From Oligoflexia bacterium (GTDB lineage: Bacteria > Bdellovibrionota > UBA1018 > CAIMNF01), in contig CAIMNF010000285.1 of the NCBI GenBank assembly GCA_903842755.1, positions 1 to 12,298 of the forward strand: a DNA stretch of 12,298 nucleotides, read 5' to 3'. A program made the position numbers and the translations under genes. The notes under the pieces were generated by a model. That model saw nothing but the letters and a program-made list of their open reading frames with translations. It had not been told where the DNA came from and did no database searches. Below, one piece after another: positions 1 through 6,590 of this stretch; the stretch's first letter is position 1, and each line of letters starts with the position of its first letter.

Positions 1-222
1 ATTCACTTCAATTTGTAATACAGAATCCGCTAATGGACGGGTCGATACGGAAGTGGGGAGGAGTGTTCCCGCAGAAGGAGTTATTTGGAGCGCGTCTGAA
101 GATAACCCCTTCAAGAGAAATACTAATAAAATGGTAAAGATATCGGCCATCGAGGTGATTTGAAGGCTTAGCTCATCTGAGGTTCTTGTGTGTTTTTTAA
201 AACGTCCTCCCAAGCGTTTCAT
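1..222 (-). CDS. ExbD/TolR-family motor protein, second copy (partial, runs off left edge)
   Basis: Reading leftwards from ATG at 222..220 the frame stays open for 74 codons to the window edge, so only the N-terminus is seen. It has a basic cytoplasmic leader (MKRLGGRFKKH), then a single TM segment starting with LQITSMADIFTILLVFLL, in which Asp27 occupies the position of the essential proton-path Asp of ExbD/TolR. After the TM comes SSDALQITPSAGTLLP, a periplasmic start of the kind I associate with TolR-like proteins of delta-type bacteria such as AglS. In the family, two such subunits sit in the pore of an ExbB/TolQ pentamer and use proton flow to move envelope partners. The start codon overlaps the stop of the preceding exbD-like gene (ATGA, 219-222), indicating translational coupling. 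It clearly differs in sequence from that first copy, so it is not a recent duplicate. Confidence 0.85.
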   Translation of the reverse strand, partial: MKRLGGRFKKHTRTSDELSLQITSMADIFTILLVFLLKGLSSDALQITPSAGTLLPTSVSTRPLADSVLQIEVN

Positions 223-647
223 GGTGCGAACTCTCCAATCACGAGGGGGAAAGGGAATTGATTTAAGTGTTCGATGACTTCGGTAACGGTTTTGTAGGAG
301 ATGTGATTCTCTGCGGTTAAGAGAATGGTCGTTCCTTTAAGGTGTTGGGCCTCCAATGTATGGAGCGTCTCATCGAGCTTCGCCCAGTCGCTTTTTAGAT
401 CTAAGTGGATTTGGAACTTTGAATTTATTTTTCCTTTTAGCGAGAATTCTGCATCTTTCGGAGAAGTAATGGTGAGAAGAATTTCTGCCTCGGGCTCTTC
501 CGCAGACGTGGCATTAGATTGTGTTGGGGTTTCCGCTTCTAAAAAGCCAATTTGAATAAAACTTGCCGATGCCAACAAAAAAGTAATGAGTACCGTAAAG
601 CAATCAATAATGGGAGTAATGTTGAGTTCAACTTCAGAGGTTTTCAT
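219..647 (-). CDS. ExbD/TolR-family biopolymer transport protein
   Basis: This 142-residue protein has the usual ExbD/TolR size and layout: a short cytoplasmic N-terminus, one TM segment (about residues 8-32), a Ser/Glu-rich linker (about 38-53) and a periplasmic domain. The TM begins ELNITPIIDCFTVLITFLL, with Asp15 at the conserved proton-accepting position. The C-terminal stretch around SYKTVTEVIEHLN matches the conserved end of the ExbD periplasmic domain. It should act in the inner membrane with the ExbB/TolQ-like protein encoded just upstream. Its start overlaps that gene's stop (ATGA, 644-647), and its own stop overlaps the next exbD-like start (219-222), so the three motor genes are one tightly coupled unit. 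Whether it serves TonB-type import, Tol-type envelope maintenance or gliding-type motility cannot be read from the sequence. Confidence 0.92.
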   Translation of the reverse strand: MKTSEVELNITPIIDCFTVLITFLLASASFIQIGFLEAETPTQSNATSAEEPEAEILLTITSPKDAEFSLKGKINSKFQIHLDLKSDWAKLDETLHTLEAQHLKGTTILLTAENHISYKTVTEVIEHLNQFPFPLVIGEFAP

Positions 648-1306
648 GAAGCACTCCGAGTGGAAGGCGGTTGTTCCGGGGCCCCTTCAAAACTTAGGGT
701 CATCAAGGAGTCAAGGACCGTTAAGCTTGTGTCGTCCAGCTCTGCAAGGATTTGATTTGCCTTATTCATCAGCAAACTAAACACAATCATGCACGGCACG
801 GCCACCCCTAATCCCATCAGCGTGGCATTCATGGCTGTTGAAATCCCGTTCGACAAAATTTGCGCTTTTTGTTGAGGGTCAGCTGATCCGACCGCGCCAA
901 AGGATTGGATCAGCCCCGCGATGGTTCCAAGCAAGCCCAGTAGGGTGGAAACATTTGCGATCGTCGCAAGATAATGGGTTCTTTTTTGAATTTTCTCAAC
1001 AGAGCGATTTCGAATCAGTTCGATCGCACTTTGAATGAGGTCTTCCGTCTGGTGAGCGCGCTTGAGGGCTTCTTGGGCGACATGTGCGCTCGGCTTGCCA
1101 GGAAATTGGAGGCAATACGCTAATGCCTCGTTCAGCTTTCCCTGGAGAATGAACTCATTTATTTTTTGGTTAAATCCTGGGCCATCGGGTAATGAATAGG
1201 TTTTAAACAAGGTAAAAAAACGTTCAACCATAATTGAAACTGCAAGGACACCGGCAACGAGGATGGGAACGACGTGAAAAAAATGGTCAGTGATCAATTG
1301 AATCAT
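644..1306 (-). CDS. ExbB/TolQ/MotA-family proton channel protein
   Basis: This 220-residue protein shows the family's three TM helices: TM1 at about residues 10-32 (PILVAGVLAVSIMVERFFTL), TM2 at about 118-140 (STLLGLLGTIAGLIQSF) and TM3 at about 155-182 (AMNATLMGLGVAVPCMIVF). A long cytoplasmic loop lies between TM1 and TM2. The GLLGT-GLI-F and A-NAT-GL-VA-P patterns are characteristic of ExbB/TolQ. It would form the pentameric stator channel around the two ExbD-like subunits encoded downstream. The start at 1306 is preceded by an AAAGGA ribosome site lying in the loop of a short inverted repeat (1310-1323). A 51-bp gap separates it from the preceding six-cysteine membrane protein gene. There is no TonB-like gene in the visible part of the operon. 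Confidence 0.93.
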   Translation of the reverse strand: MIQLITDHFFHVVPILVAGVLAVSIMVERFFTLFKTYSLPDGPGFNQKINEFILQGKLNEALAYCLQFPGKPSAHVAQEALKRAHQTEDLIQSAIELIRNRSVEKIQKRTHYLATIANVSTLLGLLGTIAGLIQSFGAVGSADPQQKAQILSNGISTAMNATLMGLGVAVPCMIVFSLLMNKANQILAELDDTSLTVLDSLMTLSFEGAPEQPPSTRSAS

Positions 1307-1309
1307 ACA

Positions 1310-1323
1310 GAGAATCCTTTCTC
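1310..1323 (-). promoter_or_regulatory. ribosome binding site in the loop of a small hairpin, before the exbB-like gene
   Basis: On the coding strand GAGAA and TTCTC form a 5-bp stem around AGGA, the core of the Shine-Dalgarno sequence for the start at 1306. A stem this small is weak. It could modestly expose or regulate the ribosome site, or be chance. Confidence 0.3.
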
Positions 1324-1357
1324 AATTTTAGTTTAAACACTGGGTTTGATTTTGTTT

Positions 1358-2074
1358 TTAACGGCTACAGAATTTTTCTTGGGTATGCAATGTCACCCAA
1401 TCCCGCATGACGAGTTTTGCGGATTTAAATTTTTCGATGAGCGAAGGTGCAGTTTTATTTTCTGAGGGCGTTTCGGCCATCAGGTCGTCCATGAATCCTT
1501 GTGCAGGATTGCCGCATTTTTCATTGCAATTAATTTTGGAGGTGCAATAAGAGATTTGAATAACGGAATCGGGCCCAATGATCGGGCCCACGCGGACCTC
1601 TGAATGATGATTCGATTCTAGCGTTTGATATGGAACCGGTTTTTGATTTACTTTCACACAAAGTGATTTTTGATTGTAAGCCGTATGGGGAATCGGAAAC
1701 GCATTGGTGAAATCCAAAAAATCTTCCCGATCACGCTTTTTTGCATCCGGTTTATGTTGGTATTCCACGACAAAGCAATTGGGAGTGGGGGCTTTAGAGA
1801 TGGATTCCTGTGGAACTGTTTTTGACCGAGGTGCTGTGTCCGAAGTGACCTGGGTGATTTGCTCCTGAATTGGCGAATCTTTTTTAGCGTCTGTAGGGTT
1901 AGTGGAAGGCGCTTCGTTGTGGGGGGCGCCTGGAGTGGCCAAGGAAGTTTTTAATTCGTTAGGTCCCATAGGTGGGTTGGTAGCATCCGATTGTTTTAGG
2001 CGGTAAAGCAGAGCGGATGTAATCGCGAAAGCAATGAAGAAAGCGAAGGGAGTAAGGTTCTTCCGTGAGCGCAT
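1358..2074 (-). CDS. membrane-anchored periplasmic protein with six cysteines, unknown function
   Basis: I do not recognise this 238-residue protein. It has a basic start (MRSRKN), one TM helix at about residues 8-25, a Pro/Thr/Ser-rich linker at about 30-98, then a compact domain from about 99 to the end. That domain holds all six cysteines (100, 139, 177, 183, 187, 236), including a clustered C-x5-C-x3-C, which suggests up to three disulfides in an oxidising periplasm. The architecture (TM anchor, extended linker, C-terminal periplasmic domain) resembles TonB or TolA, but I see no TonB C-terminal signature. It leads the ExbB-ExbD-ExbD operon, so a role as the motor's periplasmic effector is a reasonable inference. 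The start at 2074 has an excellent AAGGAG site (2080-2085), which touches a 19-bp palindrome immediately upstream. Confidence 0.75.
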   Translation of the reverse strand: MRSRKNLTPFAFFIAFAITSALLYRLKQSDATNPPMGPNELKTSLATPGAPHNEAPSTNPTDAKKDSPIQEQITQVTSDTAPRSKTVPQESISKAPTPNCFVVEYQHKPDAKKRDREDFLDFTNAFPIPHTAYNQKSLCVKVNQKPVPYQTLESNHHSEVRVGPIIGPDSVIQISYCTSKINCNEKCGNPAQGFMDDLMAETPSENKTAPSLIEKFKSAKLVMRDWVTLHTQEKFCSR

Positions 2075-2085
2075 AGGATCTCCTT

Positions 2086-2104
2086 AATGCACATCGTGTG
2101 CATT
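2086..2104. promoter_or_regulatory. 19-bp perfect palindrome abutting a ribosome binding site
   Basis: AATGCACA and TGTGCATT are perfect 8-bp arms around a 3-bp centre (TCG on the plus strand). The element directly touches the AAGGAG site of the minus-strand gene that starts at 2074. As DNA it could be the operator of a dimeric regulator controlling the motor operon or both divergent operons. As RNA the same bases could form an 8-bp stem next to the ribosome site. I do not recognise the regulator family. Confidence 0.6.
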
Positions 2105-2114
2105 CTTAATGATT

Positions 2115-2127
2115 GACTAAATTAGTC
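2115..2127. promoter_or_regulatory. 13-bp palindrome in the divergent control region
   Basis: GACTAA-A-TTAGTC is a perfect odd palindrome. It partly coincides with a direct repeat: AAATTAGT occurs at 2119-2126 and again at 2133-2140, 14 bp apart. It lies between two divergent operons and overlaps a TTGACT (2113-2118) that resembles a plus-strand -35 box. An operator is plausible, but AT-rich DNA makes short palindromes common. Confidence 0.4.
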
Positions 2128-2209
2128 TGTTAAAATTAGTTTACGTGTTTTGAAACCCAATGCAATGAAAAACGAAAAATTTTCTTCTAATCAATAAAAT
2201 TCATTTAAA

Positions 2210-2215
2210 TATGCT
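2210..2215 (+). promoter_or_regulatory. candidate -10 box for the copper operon
   Basis: TATGCT matches the -10 consensus well and lies 12 bp before the ATG at 2228. No good -35 box is visible 17 bp upstream. If used, the leader would be only about 6 nt, too short to hold a conventionally spaced ribosome site. That fits the GGGGGG run placed only 1 nt before the start codon. Confidence 0.3.
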
Positions 2216-2227
2216 AAGCTGGGGGGT

Positions 2228-2755
2228 ATGAAGCCGCACCTATCGTTCCTCTTATTATTGGCCACTTTTTTCGTTGTGACACCAGGACGGGCCGAGATAA
2301 AGCCCGCAGAGGATGACCCCGTGAAGGAGGCAGAACAGCTTCATGAAAAGGATTTACAAACGGCAAAGCAGCTGAATAACGCCAATCCTTTAAGTGCGGA
2401 TTACCAGAAACTTGCGCCGGACCAAATGCCGCTCACTGGTCCTGCGGCGCAATTTCAAAAGCTGCTGGCACCATTAAAGGTTCTAGCGGACCCCCGGGTG
2501 CGAGAGGTTACGGAGCGTGTCCTGCAAAACCCAAATCGAATGACGTTGCTTTGGGCGCAGGTGGGATGGATGATTGCCCTATTTATTTTTAAATCGTGGC
2601 GACTTTCCAAAGGAGCGGTATGGTATTCCCGAGTTTGGACGCGAATCTGGACCTTCGGGTTGTATTGGAGTGGGGCTTTGGGCGTGATTCCTTATTTCAT
2701 CATTCGAACCGATTTTTTAAACCTAATTCAGCTGATTAAAACCATTAAATTGTGA
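2228..2755 (+). CDS. exported membrane protein of unknown function, first gene of the multicopper oxidase operon
   Basis: This 175-residue protein is not recognised. It starts with a Sec-type signal peptide (residues 1-22, ending GRA), followed by a charged, mostly helical segment to about residue 104. Two probable TM helices follow at about 105-122 and 141-160, linked by a basic, Trp-rich loop (KSWRLSKG, WYSRVWTRIW). It has no cysteine and no His- or Met-rich copper motif. The multicopper oxidase gene begins 16 bp after its stop, so the two are almost certainly co-transcribed. It may anchor or assist the oxidase or the SCO protein, but that rests on position only. The start ATG is preceded almost directly by GGGGGG (2221-2226), an unusually close ribosome site. 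Confidence 0.75.
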   Translation: MKPHLSFLLLLATFFVVTPGRAEIKPAEDDPVKEAEQLHEKDLQTAKQLNNANPLSADYQKLAPDQMPLTGPAAQFQKLLAPLKVLADPRVREVTERVLQNPNRMTLLWAQVGWMIALFIFKSWRLSKGAVWYSRVWTRIWTFGLYWSGALGVIPYFIIRTDFLNLIQLIKTIKL

Positions 2756-2771
2756 TAGTGTATGGGCGGAA

Positions 2772-4526
2772 ATGAGTTCGTTTACGCTTCCTTTCAGTAT
2801 TTTTTTATTTACATTGCAGGCTTCATTTTTGAATCCTGTTAACGCGGAAAATTTTCCTAGTTTCCACGCGCCGCTTAGCAGTCTCGTTGGGCCAGAGTTA
2901 AATTTAGCAAAGTACGTCGATGTGTTACCGATACCCGAAAACATAGATTTAAAGACCCTTTCCGATCCTTTGCCCATTCAAATACGTCAGTTTAAGCAGT
3001 CCTTTCATCGGGATTTACCCGCAACACCCCTGTGGGGATATAATGGAGTTTTTCCAGGGCCAACGCTCATTGCCGAGAAGAATCAAGAGTCCAAAATTCT
3101 TTGGCAGAGTGAACTGCCGAAAGTGCCACTTTTAGTGTCGTCCAGCGGAATGAATTTAATTAACGGTTTACCCGCGGTTAGAACAGTGGTGCATTTGCAC
3201 GGCGGATCGTTACCTGAAATTGGATACTCGGATCGACAGACGAACGCGGATGGGTGGCCTGACTCTTGGAGTGTTCCTGGACAGTCTCAGCTTGCAATTT
3301 ATCCAAATACACAAGAGGCCTCGACCCTTTGGTATCACGATCATTCCATTGGCGTCACCGCATTGAACGTCTATTCGGGCTTAGCAGGGGCTTATCTCGT
3401 TCGTGACGATTTCGAGCGATCGCTGCATTTGCCTTCTGGCAAATATGAAGTGCCCTTAATTTTTCAGTCCCGCTCGTTCAATCGCGATGGGACTCTTTTT
3501 TACCCAAAGAGTTTTCCAACCGAATTTTATGGCAATGTAAATACGGTGAACGGAAAAGTTTGGCCTTATTTTGTGGTCGAACCTAGAAAATACCGTTTTA
3601 GAATGCTCAATGGGGCAAACTCCCGTTCCTACGCCCTGAAACTTTTAGATTCTGCAGGCGGGGCTGGTCCGGCTTTTTTCCAGATTGGGTCAGACGGCGG
3701 ATTTCTGGAAAATACGGTGGTTTTGAATGATCCACGCGATCCGAATTCGAAGCGACTCGACCTTGCTCCCGGGGAGAGAGCGGATGTGGTGATCGATTTT
3801 TCGGCTTTTGCGGGAAAAAACCTCTATTTGAACAATAATTCGCAGACGGATGATGAGGCTCTTGAGCCCCCCATTCCAGAGGTGATGCTGTTTAAAGTCA
3901 AGGCGCAGTCGGTAAAGTTCGATCGCTCTGTGCTGCCTTTGCATTTTAGGCCCATTGAGCGGTTAAAGGAATCGGATTCTAGGCGAGCGCGCTCTATTAC
4001 ACTTCAAGAGTTTGATTCTCCCAATGGTAGATCTGTTTTGCTGCTCAACCACTTGCATTGGGAAGACCCTATTCAGGAAAAACCTCTTTTGAATTCCATT
4101 GAGACCTGGAACATTGTGAATGCAACGGATGATACACACCCTTTTCATGTTCACTTGGTTCAGTTTCAAACAGTGAGCCGCCAACCCTTTGATCGACCAG
4201 AATTTGAACGCTCGGGGAGGGTGGTCTTTACAGGTCCACCCGTTTTGCCCGAGCCGAATGAAATGGGTTGGAAGGATACCATTAAGGCGCGATCGGCGAT
4301 GGTCACTAAAATCATCATGCGATTTGGGCCTTATCCAGGGCACTTCGTCTATCATTGTCACATTTTGGAACATGAGGACATGGACATGATGCGTCCGTTT
4401 GAGGTGGTGACCGATGAAGCGGATACCGATCATCCACAAGTTTTGAAATTGGGGCTTGCGCGTTTCTTTTCATTAATCGATGACTTTTTAAAGCCTGCGA
4501 GAGTTAGGGCAGCGCAATTGCAGTGA
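2772..4526 (+). CDS. multicopper oxidase, CotA/laccase-like, Sec-exported
   Basis: This 584-residue protein is a three-cupredoxin multicopper oxidase, an enzyme that oxidises phenols, bilirubin-like compounds or metal ions and reduces O2 to water. All copper-binding motifs are intact: HLHGG (141-145), WYHDH (187-191), HPFHVH (456-461) and HCHILEHEDMDM (528-539). Cys529 and His534 are type 1 copper ligands, with Met539 at the axial position. Phrases such as WGYNGVFPGPT (88-98) and the YPNTQ...LNVYSGLAGAY region resemble CotA spore-coat laccase more than CueO. The signal peptide (1-25, ending VNA) has no twin arginine, unlike the Tat-exported CueO type. Residues 550-584 extend past the last copper motif. 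A weak GGCGGA ribosome site precedes the ATG. The SCO gene overlaps its stop by 4 bp. Confidence 0.95.
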   Translation: MSSFTLPFSIFLFTLQASFLNPVNAENFPSFHAPLSSLVGPELNLAKYVDVLPIPENIDLKTLSDPLPIQIRQFKQSFHRDLPATPLWGYNGVFPGPTLIAEKNQESKILWQSELPKVPLLVSSSGMNLINGLPAVRTVVHLHGGSLPEIGYSDRQTNADGWPDSWSVPGQSQLAIYPNTQEASTLWYHDHSIGVTALNVYSGLAGAYLVRDDFERSLHLPSGKYEVPLIFQSRSFNRDGTLFYPKSFPTEFYGNVNTVNGKVWPYFVVEPRKYRFRMLNGANSRSYALKLLDSAGGAGPAFFQIGSDGGFLENTVVLNDPRDPNSKRLDLAPGERADVVIDFSAFAGKNLYLNNNSQTDDEALEPPIPEVMLFKVKAQSVKFDRSVLPLHFRPIERLKESDSRRARSITLQEFDSPNGRSVLLLNHLHWEDPIQEKPLLNSIETWNIVNATDDTHPFHVHLVQFQTVSRQPFDRPEFERSGRVVFTGPPVLPEPNEMGWKDTIKARSAMVTKIIMRFGPYPGHFVYHCHILEHEDMDMMRPFEVVTDEADTDHPQVLKLGLARFFSLIDDFLKPARVRAAQLQ

Positions 4527-5305
4527 ATAAGCTTTTAGGGGCGCGCTTTTTTCTGTTCCTTACTTTTTTTAATCCTGCCAGTTTTTGCGCCTACACCTGG
4601 GCAAAAGTTGGACTAGAAAGCAAAATTGGAACACAAGTTTCTACTCAAGGCTTAATGTTTCACGACGAACTTGGACATTCCGTTTCGTTAGAAACCTATC
4701 TCAATCAAGGGCGCCCGCTGCTGCTGACCTTCGTTTATTTTGACTGTCCGGGGGCGTGTACACTTTTGTTGAATGGGCTAGTGGAGGGATTGAAAAACCT
4801 ACCCTTGGATCCCGGGCGAGCGTTTGATGTGGTTGTGGTGAGCATTGATCCCGACGAGAATTTCCAGTTGGCTCAACAGAAAAAAACCACAACGCTAGGC
4901 CAGTTTAATCGACCAGGGACCGAGTCCGGCTGGCATTTTTTAACCGGAAACTTAGCGGCCATTGAGGCCCTTTCTAAAAAGCTTGGTTTTTATTATGAAA
5001 AAGATTTCGAAAACAACGCATTTATTCATCCGTCGGCGCTTTTTTTCCTCACAGAGCAAGGCAAGCTTTCTACGGTAATGACCGGTATTCAATTTTCAAA
5101 AAAAGTTTTACGAATTGCACTCGTCGAAGCGGGGGGCGGACAGCTCGGCACATGGCTCGATCAATTGAATTCGATTTGTTATGCGTACCTTCCTCATTCG
5201 GGATGGCTGGACCGGCCAAGTCGGTGGTTGGCGGTGCTTCTTTTACTCGTGAGCCTTCTTAGCGGAGGCGCGGTGGTTCTTGTTAAAAGTAGGATTCAGA
5301 TTTAA
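4523..5305 (+). CDS. SCO1/SenC/PrrC-family copper chaperone with C-terminal membrane anchor
   Basis: This 260-residue thioredoxin-fold protein carries the SCO copper site: FDCPGACT with Cys75 and Cys79, and a distal His169 in FIHPSALFFL. The VVVSIDPDEN and GWHFLTG motifs are also typical of the family. SCO proteins deliver copper to, or reduce cysteines of, the CuA site of cytochrome oxidase. Here the gene is fused by overlap to a multicopper oxidase gene, so copper loading of that enzyme is the likelier job (inference). An N-terminal hydrophobic segment (about 4-23) is followed by the domain, then a CYAY motif and a C-terminal TM helix (about 234-254). The start is GTG at 4523 in a GTGA overlap with the oxidase stop. 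The last 63 bases overlap the convergent dctA-like gene. Confidence 0.93.
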   Translation: MNKLLGARFFLFLTFFNPASFCAYTWAKVGLESKIGTQVSTQGLMFHDELGHSVSLETYLNQGRPLLLTFVYFDCPGACTLLLNGLVEGLKNLPLDPGRAFDVVVVSIDPDENFQLAQQKKTTTLGQFNRPGTESGWHFLTGNLAAIEALSKKLGFYYEKDFENNAFIHPSALFFLTEQGKLSTVMTGIQFSKKVLRIALVEAGGGQLGTWLDQLNSICYAYLPHSGWLDRPSRWLAVLLLLVSLLSGGAVVLVKSRIQI

Positions 5306-6523
5306 TTGATTTTCCCATTTCGAGATGACGACGGTTGCCACTCCATTTCCCACAACATTGGTTAAGGCGCGTGCTTCCGACATAAATCGGTCTATGCCTA
5401 AAATCAGCGCTAATCCCGCCACGGGAATTTCTGGGACCACTTGAAGGGTTGCGGCTAAAGTTATAAATCCTGCGCCGGTCACTCCCGAGGCACCCTTAGA
5501 AGTTAGAAGTGCTACGCCTAAGATGCTCATTTGTTGGCCAATGGAGAGATGGATGTTCAGGGCTTGCGCAATAAAAAGAGTGGCCATGGTGAGGTAAATA
5601 TTGGTGCCATCTAAGTTAAAAGAATAGCCAGCGGGAATGACCATTCGGACGATCGAACGGCCACATCCAAGGAACTCTAGTTTTTCCATCAGCGGTACGA
5701 GAACCGATTCGGATGAGGAGGTTCCCAGTACCGTAAATAATTCCGTCTTAATAAAAGTTATAAATTTAAAGATGTTGAGTCCAGCCATCGCGGCAATTGG
5801 TCCAAGGACGCCAATAATAAAAACCAAACACGCAAGATAAAAACATCCCATTAAGGAAATTAAGGGGCTTAAGGAATGGACTCCAAATTTTCCCACCGTG
5901 TAGGCGATCGCCGATCCTGCTCCCAGCGGCGCGAGTTTCATCAGGTAATGAATGATTTTAAAAAATACTTGAGAGAGCGCTTCCAGCAACAGGTGAAGCG
6001 GTTTGCCCTTCTCTCCGAGCGCATTGAGGGCGCAACCGAAAAGAATGGCTAAAAATAAAATTTGAATTAAGTCGCCCGATCCACTAAACGCATCCATAAA
6101 TGTTTTTGGAATCAGATGCAAAAGGGAGCCGGTAACGTTTTGGCTCCCGGCGCTTACTGCATACTCGGAAACCGATTGAAGATCTAACATTTTCGGATCA
6201 GCGTTAAAGTCCTTCCCTGGTTTTAAACAATTGACCACGAGTAGTCCGATGGCCAAGGCAAAGGTGGAAACCACCTCGAAATAAAGGAGCGCTTTTGCGC
6301 CAACTTTTCCCGCTTTTTTAATATCCCCAGCCCCAGAAATTCCAAGCACGACCGTACAAAAAATAATGGGGCCGATGACCATTCGAATGAGTGAAATAAA
6401 AGCATCGGCGACTGGCTTTAAGCAAAGGGCCTGTTCGGGTGAACGGAGTCCTAAAAAAATACCCGCAAGAATTGAAAAGAGTACCCAAAAATAAAGACTT
6501 TTAAAAAGGTTTTTAAAGTTCAC
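5243..6523 (-). CDS. dctA: C4-dicarboxylate/cation symporter (DctA, DAACS family)
   Basis: At 426 residues this matches the DctA length. The family's transport core is clear: the serine-rich re-entrant loop GTSSSESVLVPL, the helix AGYSFNLDGTNIYLTMA, and the second re-entrant segment SKGASGVTGAGF, followed by GIDRFMSEARALTNVVGNG. DAACS proteins are trimeric elevator transporters. The SSES and SFNLDGT versions fit DctA (succinate, fumarate, malate with protons or sodium) better than the glutamate carrier GltP, though glutamate or aspartate cannot be excluded. The start is GTG at 6523 with AAGGAG just one base upstream, an unusually tight spacing; an in-frame stop lies two codons further upstream (TAA-AGG-AGC-GTG), so no earlier start is possible. 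The C-terminal tail (after KWENQLN) lies antisense to the end of the SCO gene. Confidence 0.88.
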   Translation of the reverse strand: MNFKNLFKSLYFWVLFSILAGIFLGLRSPEQALCLKPVADAFISLIRMVIGPIIFCTVVLGISGAGDIKKAGKVGAKALLYFEVVSTFALAIGLLVVNCLKPGKDFNADPKMLDLQSVSEYAVSAGSQNVTGSLLHLIPKTFMDAFSGSGDLIQILFLAILFGCALNALGEKGKPLHLLLEALSQVFFKIIHYLMKLAPLGAGSAIAYTVGKFGVHSLSPLISLMGCFYLACLVFIIGVLGPIAAMAGLNIFKFITFIKTELFTVLGTSSSESVLVPLMEKLEFLGCGRSIVRMVIPAGYSFNLDGTNIYLTMATLFIAQALNIHLSIGQQMSILGVALLTSKGASGVTGAGFITLAATLQVVPEIPVAGLALILGIDRFMSEARALTNVVGNGVATVVISKWENQLNLNPTFNKNHRASAKKAHE

Positions 6524-6530
6524 GCTCCTT

Positions 6531-6536
6531 TATAAT
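6531..6536 (+). promoter_or_regulatory. candidate -10 box for the amidotransferase gene
   Basis: A perfect TATAAT sits in the 67-bp gap between the divergent dctA-like and amidotransferase genes, giving a leader of about 48 nt to the ATG at 6591. No convincing -35 is seen upstream, so the call is tentative. Confidence 0.3.
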
Positions 6537-6590
6537 TTACCTGTTATTGAATAAAGTGCTACTCTAATTTGAAGCAATGAGGAGAAGTAC

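Noticed and set aside
1358..2074. TonB assignment for the first gene of the motor operon
   Set aside because: Only the layout is similar; the conserved TonB C-terminal pattern is absent.
3963..4439. 158-codon open frame antisense to the multicopper oxidase
   Set aside because: It lies wholly inside a gene with all catalytic motifs and encodes no recognisable or sensible protein; it is a shadow frame.
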